Assembly: GCA_963829085.1 (NCBI GenBank)
Contig: CAWHHJ010000015.1
Span: 473,140 to 537,139 of the forward strand
Direction of reading: 5' to 3'
Length of the DNA: 64,000 nt
Origin: PALSA-1004 sp963829085
Lineage (GTDB): Bacteria > Pseudomonadota > Gammaproteobacteria > Burkholderiales > SG8-41
Under the pieces are notes generated by a model. The model saw nothing but the letters and a program-made list of their open reading frames with translations, was not told the origin of the DNA and did no database searches. The position numbers and the translations under genes are program-made. Shown here piece by piece: positions 26,360 to 34,982 of this stretch. Position 1 is the first letter of the stretch; every line of letters starts with the position of its first letter.

Positions 26360-27316
26360 CTATTCCGCACGCACACCCGATTGTTTGATCACTTTCGCCC
26401 AGCGCGCGATATCCGTTTTGACGAACGCGGCGAATTCATCCGGTGTGCCGCCGGCCGGGTCGAGGCCGATCGCGTGCATGCGTTCCTGCACGTCGGGCAT
26501 CTTCAGCACGCGATTTAATTCCGCGTTGAGTTTTGCTATCGTTTCCGACGGCGTGCGCGCCGGTACATGCACGCCATTCCATGTGATGCAATCAGCGCCT
26601 GGAAATCCCGCTTCGGTTATCGTCGGCACTTCAGGTAGAGCCGCTGAGCGTTTGGCCCCCGTGACTGCGAGCGCGCGCAACTTACCCGCCTGCACCTGCG
26701 GTAGTCCACCCTGCATCACCGCATACATGAGCTGCGCCTGCCCGCTCACGACATCGATGATGGCCGGGACCGTTCCCTTGTACGGAACAGATACGATATT
26801 GATTTTCGCGGCCGTCTTCAGCATCTCGCAGCCGAGCGCTGCCGTGGTGCCGGGACCCGAGTGCGCGCAGTTCAAGGAGCCGGGCTTCGCTTGCGCAAGT
26901 TGCACGAGTTCCTGCATGGACTTAGCCGGCAGTGAAGGCGGAACGATGATTAGAAACGAGATCGACGCGAGCAGATCGACAGGTGCGAGATCGCGCACTA
27001 GATCGTACGGGAGCCTGGGATAAAGCGTATGGTTGATCGTGTATGCGCCGCTTGTCAGCAACAACGTGTAACCATCCGGCGGCGCCTTCGCCACGAGGTC
27101 TGCGGCGATCATGCCGCCGGCGCCGGCGCGCTGATCGACGACAACCTGCTGCCCCCAGCTATCCGTCAGCTTTTGTCCGATTAGACGCGCCAGCACGTCG
27201 GGTCCGGGACCGACGATGAACCGGATCGGCTTGGATGGGTAATTTTGTGCATGTACATCCCACGTGATACTGACACCAGCGGCGATTAGCGCTATGCACA
27301 GAACAATCGGTTTCAT
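26360..27316 (-). CDS. Bug-family solute-binding protein with shortened ligand loop, 318 aa
   Basis: Signal peptide (IVLCIALIAAGVSITWDVHAQ) then YPSKPIRFIVGPGPDVLARLIG. Relatives in this window have about four more residues here, for example VGFTPGGSTD in the 3331 gene, so the PGG loop that binds the ligand carboxylate is shortened. The rest is normal: VVDQRAGAGGMIAADLV, PPDGYTLLLTSGAYT, VSVPYKGTVPAIIDVV, LPEVPTITEAGFPGADCITWNG. It may bind a different ligand or have lost binding. It lies 82 bp after another Bug gene and overlaps no neighbour. Confidence 0.88.
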   Translation of the reverse strand: MKPIVLCIALIAAGVSITWDVHAQNYPSKPIRFIVGPGPDVLARLIGQKLTDSWGQQVVVDQRAGAGGMIAADLVAKAPPDGYTLLLTSGAYTINHTLYPRLPYDLVRDLAPVDLLASISFLIIVPPSLPAKSMQELVQLAQAKPGSLNCAHSGPGTTAALGCEMLKTAAKINIVSVPYKGTVPAIIDVVSGQAQLMYAVMQGGLPQVQAGKLRALAVTGAKRSAALPEVPTITEAGFPGADCITWNGVHVPARTPSETIAKLNAELNRVLKMPDVQERMHAIGLDPAGGTPDEFAAFVKTDIARWAKVIKQSGVRAE

Positions 27317-27398
27317 TGATGTGGCTCCTCACACGACAGGTCACCGTGTTTGCGCGGAATTATCGCTGACCCGCCGTTGCGTTCCAATGCTGCCGCGA

Positions 27399-28364
27399 TT
27401 ATTCCGCACGCGCGCCGGACAACTTGATGGCTTTGCGCATCTTCGAGATTTCGTCGCATATGTGTCGCGCGAAGTCGTCTGCGGTTGTTCCCAAGGCCAC
27501 AGCACCCATGCCCGACAGACGGTCCTGGAGCTCAGTTGATGCCAGCGCTTTTGTCAATTCGCCGTTCAGCTTTGCAATGATATCGCCCGGCGTTTTCGCT
27601 GGTGCGAGCAGTCCATACCATCCGATTACCTCATAGCCTGGTACGAACTCGGCGATGCTCGGTAACTCGGGTGCAAGCGATGTGCGCTTGAGACTGGTGA
27701 CCCCGAGTGCGCGCACGCGCCCGGCTTTCACGGATGGCAATACCATCGGCACCACCGAAATCGTCAGTTGAATCTGGCCGCCGACCGTATCGGCAAGCGC
27801 AGGCGTGACGCCCTTGTACGGCACATGAACGAGATCGATACCGGTTGCGGACTTGAAGATCTGGGCGGCGAGATGCGGTGGAGACCCTGCCCCACCGGAT
27901 CCATAATGCAGTTGTGCCGGCTTGGATTTGGCAAGTGCGATTAATTCCGTGATCGAGTTTGCGGGCACTGCATTGTTAACGACCAGGATGAACGGGGTGG
28001 ACGCGAGCAGGCTGATCGGTGTGAAGTCCTTGATGAGATCGTAGTTCAGCTTATCGAACATTGCGGCAACGATGGCGGCTTGTGATGTCGCCATGAGCAG
28101 TGTGTGTCCGTCGGGCCCAGCGCGCGCCGCAATTTCCGCGCCGATGTTGCCGCTGGCGCCGGGCCTGTTGTCCACGACTACCTGTTGGCCCCAGGCCTCC
28201 GTGAGTCGAGTGCCGATGAGGCGTGCCAAGATGTCCGGCCCTGAAGCCGCGGTGCTCATAACGATGATGCGAATAGGCTTCGTCGGGTACCCGGCGGCGG
28301 CCGATAGATTGCAAGAGAGGCATGCAACGACAGCTAAGAGCGTTCTGCATACCTTTGTTCTCAT
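27399..28364 (-). CDS. Bug-family solute-binding protein, 321 aa
   Basis: A signal peptide ending in CNLSAAAG is followed by YPTKPIRIIVMSTAASGPDILARLIG. The ligand loop is full length but reads STAASGPD instead of the usual PGGxxD. Then come VDNRPGASGNIGAEIAAR, GPDGHTLLMATSQAA, VHVPYKGVTPALADTV and LAPELPSIAEFVPGYEVIGWYG. It is next to the Bug gene at 26360, which shares the GPD variant, suggesting that the pair arose by duplication and sees related ligands. It follows the SMP-30 gene at 28398 by 33 bp. Confidence 0.88.
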   Translation of the reverse strand: MRTKVCRTLLAVVACLSCNLSAAAGYPTKPIRIIVMSTAASGPDILARLIGTRLTEAWGQQVVVDNRPGASGNIGAEIAARAGPDGHTLLMATSQAAIVAAMFDKLNYDLIKDFTPISLLASTPFILVVNNAVPANSITELIALAKSKPAQLHYGSGGAGSPPHLAAQIFKSATGIDLVHVPYKGVTPALADTVGGQIQLTISVVPMVLPSVKAGRVRALGVTSLKRTSLAPELPSIAEFVPGYEVIGWYGLLAPAKTPGDIIAKLNGELTKALASTELQDRLSGMGAVALGTTADDFARHICDEISKMRKAIKLSGARAE

Positions 28365-28397
28365 AATGCATCCCAGAACAAGCAGGACGATATTCAG

Positions 28398-29300
28398 TTA
28401 TGCTGCGCCGGCACTGCGCGACACGCCCCGGCGGCCGCCGGCGTCGCAGCGATATAACCGTCCATCGCCGCTAGTGACAAACAGTGTAACCATGTCCCTG
28501 CCGCCAAACGCGCAGCGCATCGGTAAGTCGAACGGCGCGCCTTGTGATTCGAGTAATTCGCCGGTCGGTGCGAATACGAAGATAGCTGGCCCGCTGCCGC
28601 TTTTTTTCCAGCCGCCGCAGGCGATGACATGTCCTTCGCTATCGAGCGCCATGCCCTCGATGCCTCGTTCGCCCTCGCCGAATTCATAGAGGACCTTGCA
28701 TGCACCGGCAGTGCCGTTTGCGTCAAGCGCGTATGCGCGCAGCTGACACCGACCGCCCATTTCCGCATTGCCCTCTCCCACGAACAGATTCTTCTCATCG
28801 GCAGACAGCAACAGCGCACGCGGTTCCTTCGTGTCCGCTGTGATGCGGTTGAGAGTCCAGGCGCCGTTTGGGCCGCGCTGTAGACGCAGCACGGAGCCAT
28901 GCTCGAGAAATGGATACACGGGCGGCCCGTACGGGGCGACCGGGTTGTGCGGATCCGTAAACCAGACGCGCCCTTGTTTATCAACGATGATGTCGGTCGG
29001 TTGATTGTGATGCTTGCCATCCAGCAAATCGCACGTCGGTGCCGTCGATCCATCCGCTTTGAAGTGGATAACGCGTCGTCCACCTTCCTGCGCGCCAAAC
29101 ACTTCGCCGTTCGCGGCGGTGGCGATGCCGTTTGTGCGTCCGGTATAACGACGGAAATCATCGACGGCGCCAGTTGCCGGGTCATAACGCAGAATTCGTT
29201 CTTCCTGTACGGCGCTGAACAAAATCCACTCGCCGTTCCATGCCACACCGCCGGTGATGCCCTTGTAAGGACCGGCCACACAGTCGAAGCTCCACGTCAT
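28398..29300 (-). CDS. SMP-30/gluconolactonase-family protein, 300 aa
   Basis: A six-bladed beta-propeller: GVAWNGEWILFSAVQEERILRYDP, TDIIVDKQGRVWFTDPHNP, EPRALLLSADEKNLFVGEGN, GIEGMALDSEGHVIACGG and DMVTLFVTSGDGRLYRCD are successive blades. The Asn/Asp ligands of the SMP-30 calcium/zinc centre are recognisable in NQPTDIIVD and MALDSEGH, though the first-blade Glu phrase is weaker than in its neighbour. It probably hydrolyses a sugar-type or aldonic lactone. It starts 12 bp after the second SMP-30 gene ends, so the two are co-translated. Confidence 0.78.
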   Translation of the reverse strand: MTWSFDCVAGPYKGITGGVAWNGEWILFSAVQEERILRYDPATGAVDDFRRYTGRTNGIATAANGEVFGAQEGGRRVIHFKADGSTAPTCDLLDGKHHNQPTDIIVDKQGRVWFTDPHNPVAPYGPPVYPFLEHGSVLRLQRGPNGAWTLNRITADTKEPRALLLSADEKNLFVGEGNAEMGGRCQLRAYALDANGTAGACKVLYEFGEGERGIEGMALDSEGHVIACGGWKKSGSGPAIFVFAPTGELLESQGAPFDLPMRCAFGGRDMVTLFVTSGDGRLYRCDAGGRRGVSRSAGAA

Positions 29301-29312
29301 CGCCTTCTCCGG

Positions 29313-30209
29313 TTACCAGCCCGGCACGCCGGGAACATTCACACGCGTGCGCACGACATTGCCAACCGTCGTCACAAAAATCGATCGCCAGTCGTCATCG
29401 CCAAACCCGAAATTCGTCGGATGCCCGGGAACCTTCAAGCGCGCAAGCACGTTTCCTTGCTTGTCGTGCAACCAGATGCCGCCGGGCCCTGTGCAATAGA
29501 CATTGCCTTCGACGTCACATTTGATGCCGTCCGGATTGCCGCGGTCCGTGTTCGTGTATTGATAGAACAGGCGGCCTTTGCCGACGCTGCCGTCCGCATT
29601 GACGTCGTACACTCTTATCAGGCGCTCGCGGCTGCAGTTGACATACAACAACTTCTCGTCAGGTGAGAAACACAATCCATTCGGATAAACGAAGTCGTCG
29701 GTGACCAGTATCAGTTTGCCTTGCGCCGTTATGCGAAAGACACCCTGTATGTCGAGATACTTCTGCAAGTCGTCACCCACCATGCCTACGTTCAGCATGC
29801 CGCCGGGTGAGTCGGTGAAATAAATCTGGCCGTCTGAACGCACAACAATATCGTTCGGGCTGTTGAGTTTCTTTCCCTGGTAGTGACTGGCAAGGGTGAC
29901 TACGGACCAGTCCTTTTCGAACCGGAACACGGTACGACCGCCCCAACCCGCTACCAGCAGCCTGCCTTCACGATCGAAGCACATTCCATTCGCGTGCGCG
30001 CTCGGCTGCAGCACAACTTCAGATCCGACTCCGGGTTTCCACCGCCAAATCGTATCGCCGCATATGTCGGTGTAATAAAACTGGCGTGTGCGCGGGTCCC
30101 ACACCGGACCTTCGCTGAAGGTCACATTATCTGCGATGACTTCGAGTGAGTGGTCGGTGCCGATGATGCGCTCCACTTCAGGCGCGCGCATGTCGACTTC
30201 AAACTGCAT
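29313..30209 (-). CDS. SMP-30/gluconolactonase-family lactonase, 298 aa
   Basis: This is the more canonical of two adjacent lactonases: NVTFSEGPVWDPRTRQFYYTD (metal Glu and first blade), LNSPNDIVVRSDGQIYFTD (metal Asn), PNGLCFSPDEKLLYVNCS (second metal Asn) and GNPDGIKCDVEGNVYC (catalytic Asp). It hydrolyses gluconolactone-like lactones to aldonic acids in relatives. Three ATGs run in a row; I take the third (30209) because AGGAGG would otherwise be too close. A lactonase beside Gfo/Idh/MocA dehydrogenases, whose products are often lactones, makes a coherent oxidation-hydrolysis pair. Confidence 0.85.
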   Translation of the reverse strand: MQFEVDMRAPEVERIIGTDHSLEVIADNVTFSEGPVWDPRTRQFYYTDICGDTIWRWKPGVGSEVVLQPSAHANGMCFDREGRLLVAGWGGRTVFRFEKDWSVVTLASHYQGKKLNSPNDIVVRSDGQIYFTDSPGGMLNVGMVGDDLQKYLDIQGVFRITAQGKLILVTDDFVYPNGLCFSPDEKLLYVNCSRERLIRVYDVNADGSVGKGRLFYQYTNTDRGNPDGIKCDVEGNVYCTGPGGIWLHDKQGNVLARLKVPGHPTNFGFGDDDWRSIFVTTVGNVVRTRVNVPGVPGW

Positions 30210-30257
30210 CATCATCCTCCTAACTCACTTTATACACGGTGCTGGTTACCCGCTCAG

Positions 30258-31937
30258 TCATGTGCCGATCCAGGTTTTCTGAGCAAAAGCGCGATGATTA
30301 GTGACCGCGTCGATTACAACCGGACGTTTACTAATTAGTCCCCGGCGGAGTGCCGCGGCCATCTCGCCGCGTGTCTCGACGCGTATGCCGACACAACCAA
30401 GCGACTCGGCGACCTTCGCGAAGTTGACGCTACTGAATCCCCACATCTCGCGGCCGCGCTCGTCAGGATCACCGCCGTATGCTTTGTCGAAATGCGGAAT
30501 CTCCTGATTGAGCGCGCTGTTGTTGTTGACGACCAACACGATGTTGATCCCGTAGCGCGCTGCGGTTTCAAGTTCTGCCAGATGATAATAGACGGCGCCA
30601 TCCCCCGCGAAGCAGATTACGGCCGTATCAGGTAGCGCGCATTTGACGCCAAGCGCTCCGGGGAATGCCCACCCTAATGACCCGGCGCACCGGATTAGCC
30701 GCTGACCTCGACGGTCGAAGTCGACCATTGTTCCTGCCCAGATGCCCGAGTGGCCCGTATCGCACACTAGCACACCACCTTCGGGCAGCGCGTCTGTGAT
30801 TTCGCGACAGACGCGTTCCGGCCGCATTGGCACCGCATCGGAATTCAGGTGTTCAGAAACAGACGCTCGCCATTCTTCAACCATGTCACGGACTGTCGTC
30901 AGCCACGGCGCGCGTTGTATCGCATCGACGTCCGCGACCGCCGCAATCATCTGCCGTAAAACGGTGCGCGCATCTCCAAGTAGTGCAACTTTCGTTGAGT
31001 AGTTGCGCCCGATTTCCGTCGGATCGATGTCCAGGTGGGTGACCGGTGACGCCATGCGTGGAACGTTCCAGCGAGCCGTTACCTGACCTCCGGTATGGCT
31101 GCCGATGTAAAACACGAGATCGGCCCCGCCGACTGCGCGATTCGCGCATGTGCGCGAATAGGTGCCGACGACGCCGACGGACAGCGGGTGATGATCCGCT
31201 ATCGTGCCTTTTGCGTTCAGCGACGTCGCGACGGGAATTTGCAGTTTTTCCGCGAACTCAACGACCTCCGCTTGCGCTGACGACCACGCGACACCGCCCC
31301 CGGCGACAATGATGGGGCGCTGTGCTGCATTCAATAATCTAACAGCCTCCGTTACCTCCGGCAGACCTGCAGCGGGACGGAACGGCGGCACCGCGCAATG
31401 ACGCTCCTCGACGAGCATCTCGAGATCAGCATCGGCAATCGCAACCTCCGCGTGGTGTCCACGCATCTGCAGATGCACCGGACCGGGTGCTCCACTCGTC
31501 GCTTCCCGAAACGCAGTGCGCAACATGTCGGGCAGCCGTCCGATATCGTCGACGTGCGCATTGAATTTCGTGGTGTGATCGAATTGCGAGAAATCTTCCA
31601 GTTCCTGGTACGCATGGCGGTGTCTTGCAGCGGGCGCAGGACCGCCGGTCAATGCGATCACCGGCGAACCGGCAAGGTATGCATCACGCAGACCCGCAGC
31701 GAGGTTGGACGCCCCCACATGCTGCGCCATGCAAACGCCTGGCTTATGGGAAGCGCGCGCGTAACCGTCGGCCATGTATGCAGCGGCTTTTTCGCCGTGC
31801 GTCATGATGCGCCGGATGCCCATGCCTTCCATGGCGGTCAGCGTTTGTAACAGCATCTGCGGCACAAAAAACACATGCGTGACACCGTAGCCGCGCAGTG
31901 TGTCTGCGACATAACGCGTCCCGGTGGTTTTAGCCAT
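30258..31937 (-). CDS. Thiamine-diphosphate-dependent enzyme, acetolactate-synthase-like, 559 aa
   Basis: A full three-domain ThDP enzyme. The Pyr domain has THGEKAAAYMADGYARAS, with the cofactor-activating Glu at about residue 48. The central domain has IIVAGGGVAWSSAQAE and HLDIDPTEIGRNYSTKVALLGD. The PP domain has CAGSLGWAFPGALGVKCALP and the metal-diphosphate motif GDGAVYYHLAELETAARYGINIVLVVNNN. Relatives include acetolactate synthase, glyoxylate carboligase and sulfoacetaldehyde acetyltransferase. A close paralogue lies at 33158 and two cupin genes separate them. It probably acts on a 2-oxoacid; the substrate is unknown. Confidence 0.88.
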   Translation of the reverse strand: MAKTTGTRYVADTLRGYGVTHVFFVPQMLLQTLTAMEGMGIRRIMTHGEKAAAYMADGYARASHKPGVCMAQHVGASNLAAGLRDAYLAGSPVIALTGGPAPAARHRHAYQELEDFSQFDHTTKFNAHVDDIGRLPDMLRTAFREATSGAPGPVHLQMRGHHAEVAIADADLEMLVEERHCAVPPFRPAAGLPEVTEAVRLLNAAQRPIIVAGGGVAWSSAQAEVVEFAEKLQIPVATSLNAKGTIADHHPLSVGVVGTYSRTCANRAVGGADLVFYIGSHTGGQVTARWNVPRMASPVTHLDIDPTEIGRNYSTKVALLGDARTVLRQMIAAVADVDAIQRAPWLTTVRDMVEEWRASVSEHLNSDAVPMRPERVCREITDALPEGGVLVCDTGHSGIWAGTMVDFDRRGQRLIRCAGSLGWAFPGALGVKCALPDTAVICFAGDGAVYYHLAELETAARYGINIVLVVNNNSALNQEIPHFDKAYGGDPDERGREMWGFSSVNFAKVAESLGCVGIRVETRGEMAAALRRGLISKRPVVIDAVTNHRAFAQKTWIGT

Positions 31938-31990
31938 CTATTTTTACCGCGATCTATTTCATGGCCAGCGGCATGAGGCGCACAACGTGG

Positions 31991-32533
31991 CTACTCGCCG
32001 TCATGTGACGAAAAGGCGACGACGCATGGCCGCTGAGACCGATTGCTCCATGCGTGGTTGGTGCCGCGTTGAACGACCGTGTCGCCCGCCCGGAGCTGGA
32101 CTTCTTCAGTGTCGAGTACCAACGTAATCTCGCCTTCGATTACGAGGCAGAAATCAAGCGTGCGCGTTTGCTGCATGTAAGGATGCGGCGCACGGCTGGA
32201 GTACGTCGAAGCAGCCGGCGACCCCATCGAGGCGAAATATGCCTGGACTTCTTTTGCGCCGACCTTGCCCTTGAACGTGTCGTCGGGCGGAAATGTCACT
32301 ACCCGACAGACAGAACCGCCGGGCGGCGGCTCGAGTGTGTGGAGTGCATTGAGCGTTTCGCGAAGACCTTTCAACTTAACCGGCGTGCTGTCGGATACCC
32401 ACATGCGTGCGGAATAAAAGCCAGGTCGTGCGGGGTCGGTGCGCACGTCCGGCGACGGCCCGTCTGCGATCGCCTTCGACTTGTCATTTTCGTCGATGAC
32501 GACGATTCTTCGCGTTGACCCGGTGCTGTTCAT
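31991..32533 (-). CDS. Cupin-domain protein, 180 aa
   Basis: The N-terminal half (RRIVVIDENDKSKAIADGPSP, RMWVSDSTPVKL) is family-specific and the C-terminal half is a single cupin barrel: MQQTRTLDFCLVIEGEITLVLDTEEVQLRAGDTVVQRGTNHAWSN. The first barrel motif lacks the usual HxH pair, while RGTNHAW keeps the later His. It is the same type as the adjacent protein at 32559 (shared RIVV.D, TLDYG/TLDFC and GDVV/GDTVVQ phrases). Both are wedged between two ThDP enzyme genes. Such cupins in aromatic and organic-acid loci are often annotated as ethanolamine-utilisation-like; no activity is assured. Confidence 0.75.
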   Translation of the reverse strand: MNSTGSTRRIVVIDENDKSKAIADGPSPDVRTDPARPGFYSARMWVSDSTPVKLKGLRETLNALHTLEPPPGGSVCRVVTFPPDDTFKGKVGAKEVQAYFASMGSPAASTYSSRAPHPYMQQTRTLDFCLVIEGEITLVLDTEEVQLRAGDTVVQRGTNHAWSNRSQRPCVVAFSSHDGE

Positions 32534-32558
32534 CAGATTCCAATCGATTAAGCGCGCT

Positions 32559-33119
32559 TCACTCGTCGAACTTACCCGCCATCATTACGAAGGCCATCTG
32601 GCTGCCGTAATTGATGTCTGCCCATGCATGCCAGCTGCCAATCTGGATAACGACATCGCCAGGCTTGAGCACATGCTCGCCTGCATCGGTGATGAGAACG
32701 CGCTCGCCGGACAGCAGAATGCCGTAATCGAGTGTCTCGGACTTGTGTATGCGCGTCGTGTATTGATTTTGCCGTCCGCGCTCCCACGTGCCGCCTTCTG
32801 TAATGCGCGGCGGATGCTCGGGCGTGATGTGCTTGTCGCTGGCCGGATCGTAATCGACCGGTTTGTGATCCGATTGCACGATGCGCAGTCTGCCCCCCGT
32901 CGCGGGCGGTTCAAAGTGAAAGGGCAGATTTCCGTCATCGCGATCTCCGGACAATGGCGCGGGACAGCGGTCGAATTGCCAGATGTCGGTCATGCCGGTG
33001 CCCTTCTTGAAGGCATTCGCTTTTACACCCGGCGCGGCGCTGTCGTACACCACGCGCGATCGGCCCTGCGCGTCATTGCCGGTGACGACGCGACGTATCG
33101 GTTTGATACCTTCTGCCAT
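32559..33119 (-). CDS. Cupin-domain protein, 186 aa
   Basis: Same architecture as the neighbour at 31991: N-terminal strand IRRVVTGNDAQGRSRVVYDS, a middle segment with TDIWQFDRCPAPL, then the barrel HKSETLDYGILLSGERVLIT and HVLKPGDVVIQIGSWHAWADI. Only the last His of the metal set is obvious, so metal binding is uncertain. The gene begins 38 bp after the ThDP gene at 33158 and ends 25 bp before the second cupin. The arrangement ThDP enzyme, cupin, cupin, ThDP enzyme suggests duplication of a two-gene unit. Confidence 0.75.
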   Translation of the reverse strand: MAEGIKPIRRVVTGNDAQGRSRVVYDSAAPGVKANAFKKGTGMTDIWQFDRCPAPLSGDRDDGNLPFHFEPPATGGRLRIVQSDHKPVDYDPASDKHITPEHPPRITEGGTWERGRQNQYTTRIHKSETLDYGILLSGERVLITDAGEHVLKPGDVVIQIGSWHAWADINYGSQMAFVMMAGKFDE

Positions 33120-33157
33120 GGTTGCCTCGTGTCGCAGCTAACGAACCCGCCGCACCT

Positions 33158-34873
33158 TCATGCGCCGGTTTTTTGATAAGAGTGGAAGTCGCGGCCGGTG
33201 GACGTCCATGGATGCGGCGCAATTGCGTACATGTCTGTCACGACATCCACGACGACCGGTTTGTTCATTGCAATCGCCTTCTTCAGCGTGTCATCCAGGT
33301 CGGCGGCTTTTTCCACGCGCATGCCAACGCAGCCAAAGCCTTCGGCGATCTTTGCGAAATTGATGTCGGGGAAACGCCACATCTCCTCGGCGCGTCCGCG
33401 CTGCTTGCCGCCGTATGCAATATCGTTGAGCCGGATCTCCTGATTCAGCGCGCTATTGTTGTTGACTACGATCACCGCGTTGATGTTGTGCCGCCGCGCC
33501 GTCTCGAGCTCGGCGATATGATAATAAAATCCTCCGTCACCCGTGAAGCAGACGACCGGCCGGTCCGGCAGCGCGCACTTGACCCCAAGCGTTGCAGGAA
33601 ATCCCCACCCCAGCGAGCCGGCGGTGCGGAAGTAGCTTTGCCCGGGTTGATTGAGCTCGAGGAACCGGGCGGTCCAGATCCCCGCATGGCCGGTATCGGA
33701 TACCACGACGCCGTTATTGGGCAGCACGTCGGAGATCGACTTGCAGATGCGTTCGGGGCGAATGGGCGTCGCATTGGAATTACGCGTCGCCGCGTTCTCA
33801 GCGCGCCAATCGCTCACAAGCTGTTGCGCGCGCTTTACCCATGCCGTTGCTTCGCCCGCCGGACGCGCTGTTGCCGCTTCTATCATCCGACGCAACGTCA
33901 CCTTGGCATCGCCCATAATGGAAACGGTATTGGGATAATTACGGCCGAGCTCATGCGGATCTATGTCGAGTTGTACGACTTTCGTACCTGGAGGCGGGAA
34001 CATCCAGTTATTGGTGACCTGACCGCCTGCATGGCTGCCGATAAAAAAGACGAGGTCAGATTCGGCGAGAACCCGATTGGCGCAATCGCGTGAATACGCG
34101 CCGGGCACGCCGACATTAAGCGGGTGGTTGTCAACCAGAGCCGCCTTTGCATTGAGCGACGTCGCAACCGGTATGTTGAGTTTTCGCGCGAGCTCGTCAA
34201 CTTCGCGTGATGCTTCGGAGCGGATGACCCCGCCGCCGGCCAGGATCACCGGGCGTTGCGCGCTCGTTAGAGCAGCAAGCGCGTCTCTGACGCGTTCGAG
34301 TTCCGGCTCCGGCCGGAAGGCAGGTGCCCGGCGATACATCGTTTCAACGAGCGGATCGAGCTCAGCTTCCTGCTCAGTGATCTGACCAAGATGGCTCTGA
34401 ATGCGCAGGTGAACGGGTCCCGGAACGCCGCTGGTTGCAACGCGAAACGCCTGACGAAGAAGATCGGGCAGGCGTCCGACGCTATCCACCTGAGCGTTGA
34501 ATTTGGTAAGCGCATCGAATTGAGTGACATCGTCGACTTCCTGATAGGCATGTCGATAGCGCGACTGTGGCGTCGGTCCGCCGGTTACGGCGATCATCGG
34601 TGCCCCCGCCATGAAGCCGTCGCGCAAACCCGCCGCTAGATTCGAGGCGCCGATCATCTGTGCCATGCAGACGCCGGGTTTGCCGCTGGCCCGTGCGTAA
34701 CCGTCAGCCATGTAAGCCGCTGCTTTTTCACCATGCACCATGACGCGCTTGATGGGCATATCTTCCATCTCAGCAAACGCTTTGAGCATGAAGGCTGGCA
34801 CAAAGAAAATATGCGATACCTCGTAGCCCCGCATCATTTCGGCAAACAGCCGCGCACCAGTCATTTTCGCCAT
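33158..34873 (-). CDS. Thiamine-diphosphate-dependent enzyme, acetolactate-synthase-like, 571 aa
   Basis: A paralogue of the 30258 product along its whole length: VHGEKAAAYMADGYARASGKPGVCMAQ (catalytic Glu), GASNLAAGLRDGFMAGAPMIAVTGG, VILAGGGVIRSEASRE, QLDIDPHELGRNYPNTVSIMGD, TAGSLGWGFPATLGVKCALP and GDGGFYYHIAELETARRHNINAVIVVNNN. All cofactor residues are present. It is the first gene of the long minus-strand cluster and starts 109 bp from the divergent LysR gene, which probably controls it. Two such enzymes in one operon may form a hetero-oligomer or act on successive substrates. Confidence 0.88.
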   Translation of the reverse strand: MAKMTGARLFAEMMRGYEVSHIFFVPAFMLKAFAEMEDMPIKRVMVHGEKAAAYMADGYARASGKPGVCMAQMIGASNLAAGLRDGFMAGAPMIAVTGGPTPQSRYRHAYQEVDDVTQFDALTKFNAQVDSVGRLPDLLRQAFRVATSGVPGPVHLRIQSHLGQITEQEAELDPLVETMYRRAPAFRPEPELERVRDALAALTSAQRPVILAGGGVIRSEASREVDELARKLNIPVATSLNAKAALVDNHPLNVGVPGAYSRDCANRVLAESDLVFFIGSHAGGQVTNNWMFPPPGTKVVQLDIDPHELGRNYPNTVSIMGDAKVTLRRMIEAATARPAGEATAWVKRAQQLVSDWRAENAATRNSNATPIRPERICKSISDVLPNNGVVVSDTGHAGIWTARFLELNQPGQSYFRTAGSLGWGFPATLGVKCALPDRPVVCFTGDGGFYYHIAELETARRHNINAVIVVNNNSALNQEIRLNDIAYGGKQRGRAEEMWRFPDINFAKIAEGFGCVGMRVEKAADLDDTLKKAIAMNKPVVVDVVTDMYAIAPHPWTSTGRDFHSYQKTGA

Positions 34874-34948
34874 GACGACTTACCTTACCCACATTTAACC
34901 GGCGCAATCGTAACGCCGCGTTGAGTATGTTACAAAAGAATCTTTTTC

Positions 34949-34975
34949 TATCGTTCGATAACCCGCCGTTATAAT
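34949..34975 (+). promoter_or_regulatory. LysR promoter with operator-like inverted repeat
   Basis: TATAAT lies at 34970-34975, placing the transcription start at about 34982, one base before the ATG chosen for the regulator. Just upstream is TATCG-TT-CGATA (34949-34960), an inverted repeat with a 2-base spacer. It sits between the divergent ThDP and LysR genes and could be the regulator's autoregulatory site. Confidence 0.4.
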
Positions 34976-34982
34976 GATTTCC

